Assembly: GCA_949357655.1 (NCBI GenBank)
Contig: CASHTG010000015.1
Span: forward strand, 1,116,001-1,180,000
DNA: 64,000 nucleotides
Direction: 5' to 3'
DNA from: Parascedosporium putredinis
Taxonomy: Eukaryota > Ascomycota > Sordariomycetes > Microascales > Microascaceae
Every line of letters begins with the position of its first letter. Within the stretch, counting starts at the first letter, position 1. A program made the position numbers and the translations under genes. The notes under the pieces were generated by a model. That model did not search any database. It saw only the letters and a list, made by a program, of their open reading frames with translations, and was not told the DNA's origin. This document shows, piece by piece, positions 10,832 through 21,854 of the stretch.

Positions 10832-12254
10832 TCACACGTGGGCCCAACCGTTCTCGACAAGCACCTGCATCTCGTTGATGATGCAAAAATCGCCGGGTTC
10901 GCTCCGCCCCGGGCTTTCGGCCAGCCACTTCTCGAGACGCCTGTTCACGATCCAGTCCCTTGTTTCGGTGCGGTACACCCACTTCAAGATCCGGCTGCCC
11001 CATAGACCCTTGAATATCTGCCAAGGGGATACCCAGGGCCCAGAGCGAGGGTTGACGGCCTCGTACGCACGCGGGTTGTAGCCGACGCGCACGCGCGGGT
11101 TGAGGTACACGCCAAGTTGTTGCGACAGAGGGTTATCGGCGTGGATGAGGCAGCACTCGCTGGCCTCGAGGTGGAGCGCGGCGAGGGAGTCGGGGAGGGC
11201 GCGGAAGGTCAGCGGGGTCTCGGCCACGAAGGGTTTGGCTGGCATGGCCACTGCGAAGGGGTTACATCTGTTAGCTGTTTTGTTTGTCTTGGCTTTGGCT
11301 TTTTTGGGGGATGATATCGGGGACTGCTTCAAGGCTACTCACCTATTCCATTCCAGCAGCTCTTCACGGGAACCGCGGGCCAGTTCCCGACCATGGCCTG
11401 CTGCGAGAGCTCGGAGCGGAAGTAGGGCCACGTCTGCATCAGGTGGGTATCGCCCTCCGAGTCGCGCAGGGCAAAGGTATCATAGTAGAGGGGCGGGTCG
11501 GAAACATCGAGAGAGCAAGCGGCGGCGTACTTTCCTTCGTTGGTGTCGAGGAGAGTCAGGACGTCTTCGGTGCGGAAGACGACGTCGTTGAGGAACAAGA
11601 TCTTGTCAAAGTATATACCCTGGTCCCGCAGCTTGATCAGGTCCCGGAGGGTTCGGTTCCTCAGCTCGGCGAGGAAGGGGATGCGCCGCAGCTCCTTCTT
11701 GCCCCGCGGGTCTCGACCCAGCCCTCGCCGTCGGGCACCTTTGCGATCTCGGCTTCGTGGGTGACGTTGGAGAGGGTGATGTTCCTGGAGACGCCGAGCT
11801 CTCCGAGCCGGCGGTCGAGGTCCTCAAGGCCTTCCTTGGTGTCGTCCCAGCTGCCGCTCTCGTACACGCTCACAAAGACGTTTTCCGGGCCCCAGGCCTC
11901 GGCAAAGCCCACGACGGCGTCATTCCAGTATTTGCGAACGAGCCAGCCGTCGTTCCAGTGTAGGCTCGCGACGTAGACACGCTCCCCGCGGCGCCTCGTC
12001 TGGGCCGCGTGGCGGTGGGCGAGAGTCGAGGCGGCCAGGTGGCGACGCACGAGGTAGATTTCGGCAAAGTTCCAGAGGGAGAAGAGGAGGAGGAGCACGC
12101 GGATGGCGCGGGATCGTAAGAGTCGTCGGGCTCGCAATCGAAGACTCGACGGGCGGGTGGCGCGGGGGCGGAACTTGGTCTCGCTCAGGGGTAGCAAGCT
12201 CGGGGGCGGCGATCCCCTGCCTTTGCGGCGGCTACCAGGGAATATACGGGACAT
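10832..12254 (-). CDS. GT69 mannosyltransferase, CAP59/CMT1-like
   Basis: Probable alpha-1,3-mannosyltransferase of the CAP59/Cmt1 family (GT69), a Golgi type II membrane enzyme. About 443 residues in two exons: 12254-11343 and 11250-10832. The basic cytosolic N-terminus is followed by one membrane segment (RAIRVLLLLFSLWNFAEIYLV, about residues 48-68). Family features are VYVASLHWNDG near the start of the lumenal domain, GIYFDKILFLNDVVFRTEDV with its acidic nucleotide-sugar-type motif, SDPPLYYDTFALRD, and CWNGI joined to VAMPAKPF across the intron. The end, DFCIINEMQVLVENGWAHV, is also typical. One C is missing near 11709 (WVET to RGKKELRR). In Cryptococcus this family serves capsule or glycan synthesis. 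In a filamentous ascomycete the acceptor is unknown, though cell-wall or lipid glycans are likely. Confidence 0.85.
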
Positions 12255-13384
12255 GGTCGCTTGCCATTACTAGACGACGCACGAAGGAGGTGGGGTTTGG
12301 GTATCTAGGGAAGAGATCCGAATCGAGGAGCTGACATTGCGGGATTGGGGAGTGTGAATGGGGAGAGGAGGGCGCAATAAAGGGGAAGGGGGAGGAGAGA
12401 AAGCAAGGGAAGGCTAAGAAAGAAGGGGGTAGGTTGGGGCTCAGTTCCAGTTCGTGAGGGCCTGGCCAAGCAGTGCAGGGGACATCAGGGACATGAATGG
12501 ATCAATCAATGAACTGCGTAATAAAGTCTGGAACAGCAAAACATGTGGAGAGAGCATTGAAAGTTTATTACTCCACAGCCAGACTTGAACAAATGTTCAA
12601 ATGTTCAACCATCAATTGATTGAACTAGATTGAGGACAGCGTCAATGTTGTCGCAGTTAATATCGGTCCATTCCGATTCCGCCAACAAACAAGACCCGAA
12701 AAACATCCATGGATGGTCGATGGTTCTTGCTTCCCGGATTTTTCCAACCTTTCCGTCGTGTCTTGTCGCAATATTAGTCCTAGCGAGGATCAATATGTAG
12801 CGTACATAATACTTGGTAGCTCCTTGATTGATTCGTCGGCTATTGGATCCAAGCAAAGGGATTCCCATTGTACCGGACGATTATTATTCCAGATTGGCCT
12901 AGAGATGGGATGAAGGAATCCATCGATCCTCCCAAGACTGGTAATTGCCCTCCATTCAATGCTTTTGTGTGTCCCCTCACACTAGATCAACCCCTGCGGC
13001 ACGGATTGGTCCAGTGCATTCCTCGTCGGTTTATTAAATGGAAAAATGTGACAAAGGAGCACACCTGTGCATCAATCGAGGCTTCACTTTTGCAGCTTCG
13101 CGAGCGGGCACGCCCTGCTTTGATTTCGATTTGCCGAGACCTAGACACAGTCTCACCAAAAGACTCCTAGCTCCATTGTACCACTAATACCAGGAACCAG
13201 TGGGTGAACAGGCAGAGAGACTTGGCCAGGTGGCGCGTGGGCAGATACTCTTGTTATTAAAGCTATATGTGCAAGTAGTTCAAGTAGTTCCGAGGAGCGT
13301 GTCTGCGTGCCTAGAGCTCGCCTTGGTCACTTTGTCGCTTCCTGAGCAAACATAACCGACATGAGCTTATGGTGTGCGCCATGC

Positions 13385-13432
13385 GTGTGGGTGTGTCTGT
13401 GTCTGTGTCTGTGGGTGTGGGTGTGGGTGTGC
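13385..13432 (+). repeat. GT-rich microsatellite
   Basis: Imperfect run built from GTGTGG and CTGTGT units in intergenic DNA. Confidence 0.85.
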
Positions 13433-14177
13433 ATCGAGTTGGTCCATTGATAGCGACAGCTGCATTTTGGTGCATGTTGATGCATGGTTTTCTTAGACAC
13501 ATAGTTGATCCAATGGATCCATCAGTTGCTTACCACCCACACTTTCCCCTTTAACAAGTCGTGGAGCTCGACAGCCTCGTAATTTGGCAATAACACCTTG
13601 CAGTTCGCTTCTTTTTGCCGGTCCTTGCTGTCGGGTGGAAGACGTCAACCTCCCTCGCAGCCTCTCGAAAGCTGAACTGGTTGGTGTTTGTCGAGTCGCT
13701 TTGCTTTCATGTTCCCTGCAGTGGACTGAATACGAGAGAAAGAAAACGATCCGTCTTCTATGTACATGTATCCATCAATCAATGTACATGCCATTGTCAG
13801 ATATCGAATGATCTAGAGGGCAGACCTCCACGATAACCATCACCATCCATTACTCTTTTTCTCTCCTTTTCACAGTCCGATCTCGCACCGCGAAGCGCTG
13901 TAACGTGGCGTTTTTAGTCGCAACATGCTCTATGCCGTAGGATCCGAGCCTGGCCCGCGTTCAAGTTCGCTTGCGTGGCGCTCGTCGTCACTCCTCCACG
14001 CCAACTTAAATCGTCATTACACGTAGGCCCAAACCATCTTTCGCATCCATACATGTATCATCCAAGGGATAAATCGACAGTCGTGTCTGTGGCGCCATCA
14101 CTCTCCAAATTTGTCAAGCATATTGTCACAGGTTTGAAAAGGCACAGTTTCAGGGACAAAGGAAAATTAGATTAACA

Positions 14178-14212
14178 AGAGAGAGAGAGAGAGAGAGTGT
14201 GTGTGTGTGTGT
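14178..14212 (+). repeat. (GA)n(GT)n compound microsatellite
   Basis: A GA dinucleotide run passes directly into a GT dinucleotide run, in intergenic DNA about 550 bases downstream of the PMT4 stop codon. Confidence 0.9.
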
Positions 14213-14765
14213 CTATGTGTGGAAGGGGAAAAAAGAAGGCAGCTGAACAAGTCGTCGAGAACCAAGAGACGCCCTTGGCTTGTATCCTCAGCCGATGGCT
14301 CTCCCTTTTTTGTTTACCACACGACTCCAATGCACCTTTTCCTAGACATGTTTTCTAACCGAACCGCTTTCCGTGGCAAGACTCTCTAGATAGCAGCCGT
14401 TTCTGCTTTCACGTGTATACCTTGAGTCTTCAAGCACCGCCGCCTTCTTCTTTTGTTGTTTCTTTTGTCTGCTTGCCAGATCAAGTGGTGGAAAAAAATA
14501 GAAACCCTTATTCATACATCCAATTGAGGAGGGAAGCATCGTTCCTACCCAATGTCCTCCCCAATTATCTATCAGTTTCGTTTCATACCGACCCTACAAC
14601 ACGCAGGTCCTAGATCGGTTCGAGGTTTAAAAGGAAATAAAAAGAAAAAGATACTTCTTTCTCCCATTGCCGAGACAGGGCAAGGGGAAAGAAGAACTTG
14701 TCTCTCTCCCCTGCCATGTTGCTCGTTCCTGTGTATCGTCTCGTTTTAAGCCATCACATCGCTGC

Positions 14766-17297
14766 TTATTTAGCAAAGTGAAGATCATAACCGAGCCACT
14801 TGCGCTGCTGCACTTCGGCGACGGAGAGACCAGGATAGCCATAGGTCAAAGGTAGGAAAAAGTACCAGCTCGCCAGGACCACGGCGATGATGACACCGCT
14901 AGCCATCCAAGCCGCTCCGAGCTTCTGGTTGGCGAAGCGCTCACCAGCCGTGACGAAGTGCTTGGGACCAGGCGCGGCCTTCTTGCCAGACTTAACCGCC
15001 TGGTAGCTGGGCTCTTCCGGCACCGGCTCGGTGCAGAATACAAATTCCACAAGCGCACCCGCAACCAGGCACGAGGCAAGGTGCGCGGGGAGATAGTGGT
15101 GCAAGAAGAGCTGACGACCCATGACCCAGAAGGGGAAATAATGCGTCGCCCAGGCTAGGAAGAAGAAGCCCGTCGAGTTGTACAGACGAGATCGGCTGCC
15201 TAAAAATCAAGAAAAAACAGATTAGTACTCCGAAGAAACGACTAGACAAGTCCTTGCGTGGAATTGAGGCAGGGAAAGAAAGCGGGGAAAGGGGGGATGG
15301 AGGGGCTTACGGCGGTCGAGAGCGTCAACACCTCGGCGGAGGGACAGTTGATCAGCGGCGACAATGCCGGCGAACACGGCCAACAAGCTGCTAGCGAACC
15401 ACCAACCGATGGGGTTACCGAGGAAGTAAATCTGCTGGCGCGTATCGTTCTGGGTCCAGAAGCTGACGCCGCGGAGCAGGAATGGCCACTGGTATGGGTG
15501 GCTCGAGTAAGGGTGGCTGCTGGTGAGCTGGCTGTTGTGCCAGAACATGGACCTCTGCAACTCAAACCACTTGCGCAAGAAGGGGAGCGACGTCACCTTG
15601 CGGGCCGGCTTCTCTCGTCGCTTGGCGTCAATGGGCAGCGATGGGATGTCCTCCACCACCCAGATATTGGAGCTGGGCGCAATCTGCTTGTTTCCGTTAA
15701 TCTCCTGCTGGCGGTGGCCCCAGTCGGGGAGGGGCTTGGTGTGCGTCCACATGGCGACTTTGCTAGGGTTGTGGATCAGCTTGAATTGGCCCGAGACCGA
15801 CTTGAATTCTTGCTTGTTCTTTCCGTGCTCGATACGAATCTCAAACAACGTGTCGTTGGCCCGCTTGCCGAATCCATCCTCGACAGAGACAGTGGTGAAT
15901 TCCTGGTTCGTGGGGTAGTAAGGCGAGGCAACATCGTGAGAGAGGAGGATGGTGTCGGTTCCGACGTGTCGGAGACGGACGAGGTCATGGTTGATGACGT
16001 GGCGGCCCACCGCCTTGTCGTCCACCACAGGAATGATCTGCCAGTGGTTGTTGGTGTCGTTGAATGGGTAACCCGTCACCTGCTGGCCCTTGCTCGAAAC
16101 GCGGCCATCGTCGTAGCGAAGGGGGTAGAACTCCTCGTGGGAATGAAGATAGGCCTTGGTCTCCTTGTGGCGGATGGTGACGGTGTCATAGTAGTCAATG
16201 CTCACGGCGTTGGCAAGCATAATGTTGTCGCTCAGGGTTTCCTGGAACTCGGGGGTCATGAAGGCGTCACCGGGACCCGATCGCGAGAGGACGGTGAAGT
16301 GGACCTGGAACCAGAAGAGGTAGAAGAGGAAGGGCATGATGATGAGACCAAAGGCCCTGGCGCAAAAGTGTCTGACGAAGAGCTGCATCGACAAGGCGCC
16401 ACCGGGCCTCTTGACATCGAGAAGATCCCACAGATCAATGACGACGGCGGAGCCAATGGTAACAAAGGCAAAGGTACCGACGTACTTGGTCGAGATGTCG
16501 CAAGACAACGCGAAGCCAGTGAGGATAAGCCACTTCCACCACTTTCGCGAAAAGGGCTCGTGGCGGAGCTTGTAAAATCTAATGTAGGCCAACAAGCTGC
16601 AGGCCATGGAGAAGACGAGGGTGGCATCGAGGAGGATCAACCGCGTCTGACCAATATGCGCATTGTCGAGAAGGATGAGACCGGAGGCAAGGAGACAGGC
16701 AGGGAGGCTGTAGCCGGATTCCCACATGATGAGATATACAACCGAAACAGTGAGCGCACCAAGAATGGCAGGCAGAGCGCGGAAAGCGACATAAGGAATG
16801 TTGTTCGTGATGTAAGAATCGCCAATGTTGTCAAAGTGGAAATGGCCATCGTAGCCAACCAACCAGCCCATGAGAGCAAAAGAAGCTTTCCAAAGGGGGA
16901 TGGACATCGAAGAAGTACGTCCTCTCGAGGTAGTACGACGCAAACTAAAACGCACACGCAAAGCCATCTGATTAGCTCCCTTCACTCCTCGCTACGGCGG
17001 GGGAAGGCCGATGGGGGTTGGCCTTTGCATTGTTGCTCTCACCTTGCCAAAGTGGACTTCGTCAAATACGACCTCGTTTGGGTGGCTGATACCCCAGAAC
17101 CTAGTGACAAACGCGAGTGCGGTGATCACGGCAAAGGCAATCCTGAAGTTATTCTCCGAAACGACGGGCTTGGCATTGGCCGCCGCTAGCTTATCGAGCG
17201 CGACATCATCGATTTGGGCAGAGGGAGGGGCTGGAGACGTCGATTTTCCAGGCACGTTGCGCTGACGCAGACTGCCCTGGTTGCTGCCGGAAGCCAT
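14766..17297 (-). CDS. PMT4: Protein O-mannosyltransferase, PMT4 subfamily
   Basis: Dolichyl-phosphate-mannose protein O-mannosyltransferase of the PMT4 subfamily (PmtC in Aspergillus). It is an ER multipass enzyme that transfers mannose to Ser/Thr of secretory proteins. About 774 residues in three exons: 17297-17043, 16944-15311 and 15199-14766 (introns 98 and 111 nt). The N-terminal catalytic loop has VVFDEVHFGK and FFDVHPPLGK. Many membrane segments follow. The lumenal MIR region contains SGPGDAFMTPEFQETL and HDVASPYYPTNQEF, and LPDWGHRQQEINGNK is diagnostic for PMT4. The C-terminus has LFLHHYLPAHLASCLVAGA. Two bases are missing after DVHPPL (G-run near 16890 and T-run near 16880). Residue D in SCDISTKYVG stands where PMT4 of yeast has V. 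The start was chosen because MASGSNQGSLRQRN precedes the conserved region without a break. Confidence 0.95.
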
Positions 17298-19615
17298 GGC
17301 GGGCAATGGCAATTCAAGACGATCTGTTCGGCCAATGTAATGACAGGCGTTAGCTTGGCCAACAAAGACGGCTTGTGTTGAGATGGAGAAGGGCAAATAT
17401 GCTTAGGCAGGCCCGAAGCAGTTGTGGAATGGGTGTCGGGGAAGAATGGATGATGTGATGGAGATGTCTTCTAGGAATAGGGGATAGCAAATGGGGTTTT
17501 CGGCTGACGTGTACGGATCGAAGACGCCCCTTGGCCCCATTATGCAAAAGGGGGAGAGCATCAATGTTGTCAGGGGCAGACATGACCAACGGCAAGCTTC
17601 GGGGCGAGCGCGATCTTGAGTTCACATACCTTGAAGTGCACCTTGAAACCAGACACGAAGTCGGATAAGAGAGAGGAAGGGAAAAGGAGCAATAATACAA
17701 AAAGAAGAAAAAGAGGAAGAAGAAAAGGAGAAGAAGAGAAGAGTGCACAGGATAATTAGAGATGAGAAAAAGGATCCCTCGGCGGCGCGAACCAGGGTGC
17801 ATACCTTGGTGCAATTAATATCAAGGTGGCCTTCTCGACGCGGGTTGTCACTCCACACACGTTTCCAGAAGCCAAGCTTCTAATTTTTGTGTCCCTTGTC
17901 ACTTTTTTCCTTTTTTTCTTTTTTAGGTTTCCCTCTTCGAGCAGCTGGCAGCACAGCTTGCGACCAGGTCTTGGTCCCACACCCCTGTCCAAGCTCCAGT
18001 GCTGTCCGTCAGTGGATTAGGGGTGTCAACTACCAATAGCGCTCTCACTTGAATGTTCCTGGTACTCGAGTACATCCACGATCAACTGGTGGATCAATTG
18101 ATCCAGAGATGGTGGATGGCACCAGGACTCTGGCCAGGTACCGACTCCGGAGTTGATTGACACCAGGATCATTTTAATCAATTGCTCCCGCCCCCTTCAG
18201 CTGGAGACACGACGCCGTTTAGGGAGAACAGGACCCTGCTCGAGCCTCAAGTTGGTTGATAATATAATACTAACCACGCCGTCTACCCGGTACCACAGAA
18301 CGCACCCTGGTCCAGTGAAAAGCCGAACGGGTACACTCTCGAGGAGAGGCCCTCAATGCTCCTTCCCTGAGAGCCAGGAATAGATCCAGCCCTTCTAGTC
18401 CCTTTTCAGCGTAATTTTGAGCCACTAGCGCGCCGCAAACGGACCCAACCCGCGTTCGCGGTCGTGGAAAGGTGGGATCATTTGAGCTCCTCCATCAATT
18501 GATTGAATAATGGTTTCCCACGCACGATGATTCTCGACGCGACGGACACCAAACCAATATCCCCCAAGCACCACGACTCAGGCGGGTCCCAGGATACCAT
18601 GTTGGAAGAGATCATGCAGACTTTGAAAGCTTAATACCTCCGCCAAAGGGGAAAAAGCAGAAAGAAGGGGAAAGGTTGAAAACAAAAGCCAGCCCCAGCC
18701 GAACAGCCGAGCGTATACAAGGCGCGTGACGGAGCCGGTCCTGTTCTCTCCAGGCATTCCTTCAGCCTGTCATTCGATATCACATCAGAAGATCGATGGC
18801 CTCTTGTGTGCGCGTGTGCCCTCTCGCCTGACATGTAGATAATGCAGCAGCTCAAGGAGTCGATCAATACTGACCCGCCGGTCAATGCTGCCGCTCCAAG
18901 CTTTGTCCCCAGCGTACTAGTACCGTACCAAGGGAGGGCCCTGCCTCGCCCACGAGCTACCACCCGTGGAGTAATAATGTGCCTAGTTGAACCCAAAGTT
19001 GGACGGGCGAAATCGGAGGTCGTGTGCTCTTCGTCAATACATGTAGCGTCCCTACCGACTAATTTTCAAGGTTTTTCTCCTGCGCGGCGACGGCGGCGGA
19101 GAAGGGAGAGCATAGAGACGCTGGGAGAGAAGAGTTATTTGATGATTGGCATTGATTCAATGGGTAGATCCATGCAATCCGTCTCTAGCTCAACACACTG
19201 GCCCTTATCCTTTGGGAGAGCAATAGCCTCGTTCGCCGTTACAACATGTGTGGTGATGGCGAGTCAGATGCTTTCAGCTCAAACAAAGCTAAGACATAGT
19301 TACCGCTCTCAATATGACACCGAGTCATTCCTGTCGAGAAGGCCGTTTGGCGTGTTGGAACAGGCAGACATTAGCTCCTAGGAGTATTATTAAGGCCCTA
19401 TTAGGAATTGAGGTTACCTAATAATCAATTAGACGGCTCCTCACCAGCACTAAGGAGGGGCAGGAGCTCATGAAGCACCCACCAGTGACCCCTCTGCGGG
19501 GTATCAGCAATAGGAAAAAAGCTTCACTTCGCGAGCTTACTCAAAGCCCGATTCGACCCGCAGCGCGCAGTTTCCCCTCCCCGAACCAATTACAAGAAAT
19601 CATCCTTCTTAGAGC
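17298..19615. other. Intergenic region between divergent PMT4 and RidA-like genes
   Basis: No gene recognised. 17640-17960 is pyrimidine-rich on the minus strand, matching a PMT4 promoter and leader. 18050-18520 carries clustered GATCAATTGATC-type palindromes (TCAATTGA at 18094 and 18495), and TACATGTA lies at 19038. The right end is the upstream region of the RidA-like gene. Confidence 0.5.
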
Positions 19616-20359
19616 ATGAGAACTTTCTCGCCCCGGTTCATCTCCAACTTCCACCGTTCAATACTTCCACATCGCCCTTACATTTCTCCATCTCAGCTCT
19701 CCCATAACGCCTTCCGGTGCACCTCTACTAACATCAACATGGCCACCCCCGTTTACACCAAGGATGCCCCTCCGGGTAGGTACCCAAATCCGTTTTTCCA
19801 TGACGCTACTATCCCCTATACCATAGTGCTGTACATGTATTAATTGCACCCTGGAAATACAGCTGTTGGCCCCTACGTAAGTCAGCCCTTGTTTTCTTTC
19901 GACACCCAGCGTTCAAAGCTTTCGATGTCTAACCTTGGTCTCGCTTTGCTCCCTCTCCCCGTGTAGTCCCAGGCCATCAAGACTGCCAGCACCATCTACT
20001 GCTCCGGTCAAGTCCACTTCAACACTCAGGGCGAGCTGATCACCGACGCTACCATTGCTGAGAAGACCGCCCTCTGCATCAAGAACCTCCAGGCCGTCCT
20101 CACCGAAGCCGGCTCCTCCATCGAGAAGGTTGTCAAGACGACCGTCTTCCTCGCTGACATGTCCAGCTTTGCTGTGAGCAACCCTCTTCCTCTCTCTCTG
20201 TGCTAGAATTGCACATCCAGTCTTACTCACACCATTGTACAGGAGATGAACGGCGAATATGAGAAGTGGTTCAAGCACAAGCCCGCCCGAAGCTGCGTTG
20301 CCGTCAAGACCTTGCCTAGGAACGCCGATGTCGAGATCGAATGCATTGCTCTTCCTTAG
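19616..20359 (+). CDS. MMF1: RidA/YjgF family enamine/imine deaminase (Mmf1/Hmf1)
   Basis: Small RidA-family protein that hydrolyses reactive enamine/imine intermediates released by PLP enzymes, such as those made in isoleucine synthesis. Four exons: 19616-19775, 19863-19876 (14 nt), 19967-20173 and 20243-20359. The core reads PVYTKDAPPGAVGPY, SQAIKTASTIYCSGQV, CIKNLQAVLTEAGSS, TTVFLADMSSFAEMNGEY, then PARSCVAVKTLPRNADVEIE. The Arg in PARS is the family's conserved active-site arginine. An ATG at 19739 begins the compact cytosolic form. An in-frame ATG at 19616 adds 41 residues rich in Arg, Ser and His and free of acidic residues (MRTFSPRFISNFHRS), a good mitochondrial presequence. One gene may therefore serve both compartments, where yeast has separate Hmf1 and Mmf1. 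The frame is intact throughout. Confidence 0.92.
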
Positions 20360-20575
20360 ATAGCCTGCGGTCGATGTGAGGAAGGGGAGAACGAACGTGT
20401 CGCACCAATACAGGCACGAGGACTAGACAGGAAAAAGACAAAGAACAATGAATAAAAGTACATGTCAATCATGGCCCCCGTATTCCCGGTGCACGTACAT
20501 CCCTCGCCACGCCACCATCCGCTTCATCACCACGGATAGAGCTTCGATATCACACATGTTATGCTGCACAAAATC

Positions 20576-21515
20576 TTAGCCTGCACGGTCCGAGGCCAAG
20601 GCCTCAATGATGCTGTCATACTTGGACCCTTCTCCCAGCCAAGCGCAAAGGTTTTTCGCGGCGTCGCCCGCCCTCGCCAAGATGACCCCTTCTCCCAATC
20701 CCTCCGCCCACGTTGCCGCTTCCCCGCAAACACAACAGCCTCGGCCCATTGAAGCAGGAGGCCCATATTGTCTGCCGCCATGCGTTCCGACCCCGGTACT
20801 GCCAGCCGGTCTCTCTGCGCCCGTGCCCAGATGATGTTGCAGATCGTACTAGTATTCTGGAGGAGTGACTCAGTAACCTCCACCGCCAGAGTACCTGGTG
20901 ATACCTCGGAATGCCGGCGGCTCCTTGACCACGGAGAAGGCGGATACGGTCCAAATCTGTGGGCCGCAGCGGGTTGCCTCGCGCGCCTCGTGGGGCTAAA
21001 TGGGTTACCCGCGTTCGGGTGGCGGCGAGCCCAGTTAACGCGGTGGTTGGCAATGTACGTACTCGTAACTCGGAGGCATATGTCGTATATGGATGATAGG
21101 GCTCCTTCGAAACCCCTCGCTGTGGGGCTGCTGTTTCTTGAGCACGAGTTGGTCGATGGTGTCCCTATATCTCTCGTCGGGCGGTCTACACGCTTTGCAT
21201 CAGCGATAGAATCTCTAACAGATGCGAAACTCGCACTTGCGGACGCCTTTCCAGTGGTCCCGGGAGGGAGGGCTTCGCCCGTTTGCCACTGTTCCTGGCT
21301 TGGAGGGGGGCCGAAATATGACGGGGACTGTTGTATTGGGAGGCTGGCCTAAGTGAGGCATCCTGCTGCGCTGCCCCTGTTTCTGAAAGCGCACCCAAAG
21401 ACCCCGATCTACCCCAATTGGGAGTAGAAAAGGTGATGATGACTCGGTCTGATGGCGGGGGAGGGTGACGAGAATCGTCGTAGACAAAGGCACTTGGTGA
21501 TCTGACAGAGGGCAT
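20576..21515 (-). CDS. Uncharacterised protein with conserved-looking C-terminal half
   Basis: About 313 residues in one exon, joined across two one-base losses (G-run at 21305-21310 and C-run at 20722-20725 on the plus strand). The N-terminal half is Ser/Pro/Gln-rich and probably disordered (MPSVRSPSAFVYDDSRH start). From about residue 130 it becomes ordered: IYDICLRVTSTYIANHRVNW, EVTESLLQNTSTICNIIWAR, RLAVPGSERMAADNMGLLLQ, WAEAVVFAGEAATWAEGL, and a helical end LCAWLGEGSKYDSIIEALAS. The pattern suggests an all-helical domain. No family name can be given. It is convergent with the RidA gene, 216 bases apart. Confidence 0.55.
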
Positions 21516-21854
21516 TCTGTGAAGTGCAAAATACAATAGGATTTGTCTAAGGTTTGTTACGGGAAGCTGCACTGCTCTACTCTCTGTCCGGGTTGCGGGT
21601 CGTGGGGTATTTATATTTGTGCAACACCCTCAACGAACAATGGAGCAGCGTAGAACCATGTCAATGTTTGGTACCGTCTGGCACGCACTCTGTCACGGAT
21701 GAATAAACCATGGCATATGCTTCAGCCTTGTGGTAGGTTTCATATTATCTAGCATAATTCAAAAAGAGTTCGTCAAGGACAAGGAGAAAGGTCGCTCTTT
21801 GGCGGTCGAACCAAGACGAACCATGCCCGCCTCTTCTAGCCATTGTTTCCATCT
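21516..21854. other. Short intergenic region
   Basis: Lies between the start of the unknown minus-strand gene and the stop codon of ARPC1. It should contain the promoter of the former and the 3' end of the latter. Nothing else is seen. Confidence 0.4.

Larger units (their letters stand above)
12255..14765. other. Intergenic region with microsatellites and palindromes
   Basis: No gene recognised. The first ~200 bases are the mannosyltransferase promoter (CT-rich on the minus strand). The middle holds TCAATTGA at 12612, TACATGTA at 13763 and 14050, a GT-type microsatellite (13385-13432) and a GA/GT microsatellite (14178-14212). The right end is the PMT4 3' flank. Confidence 0.5.

Noticed and set aside
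15258..17189. 643-codon plus-strand reading
   Set aside because: It is the exact antisense shadow of PMT4, whose identity is certain.
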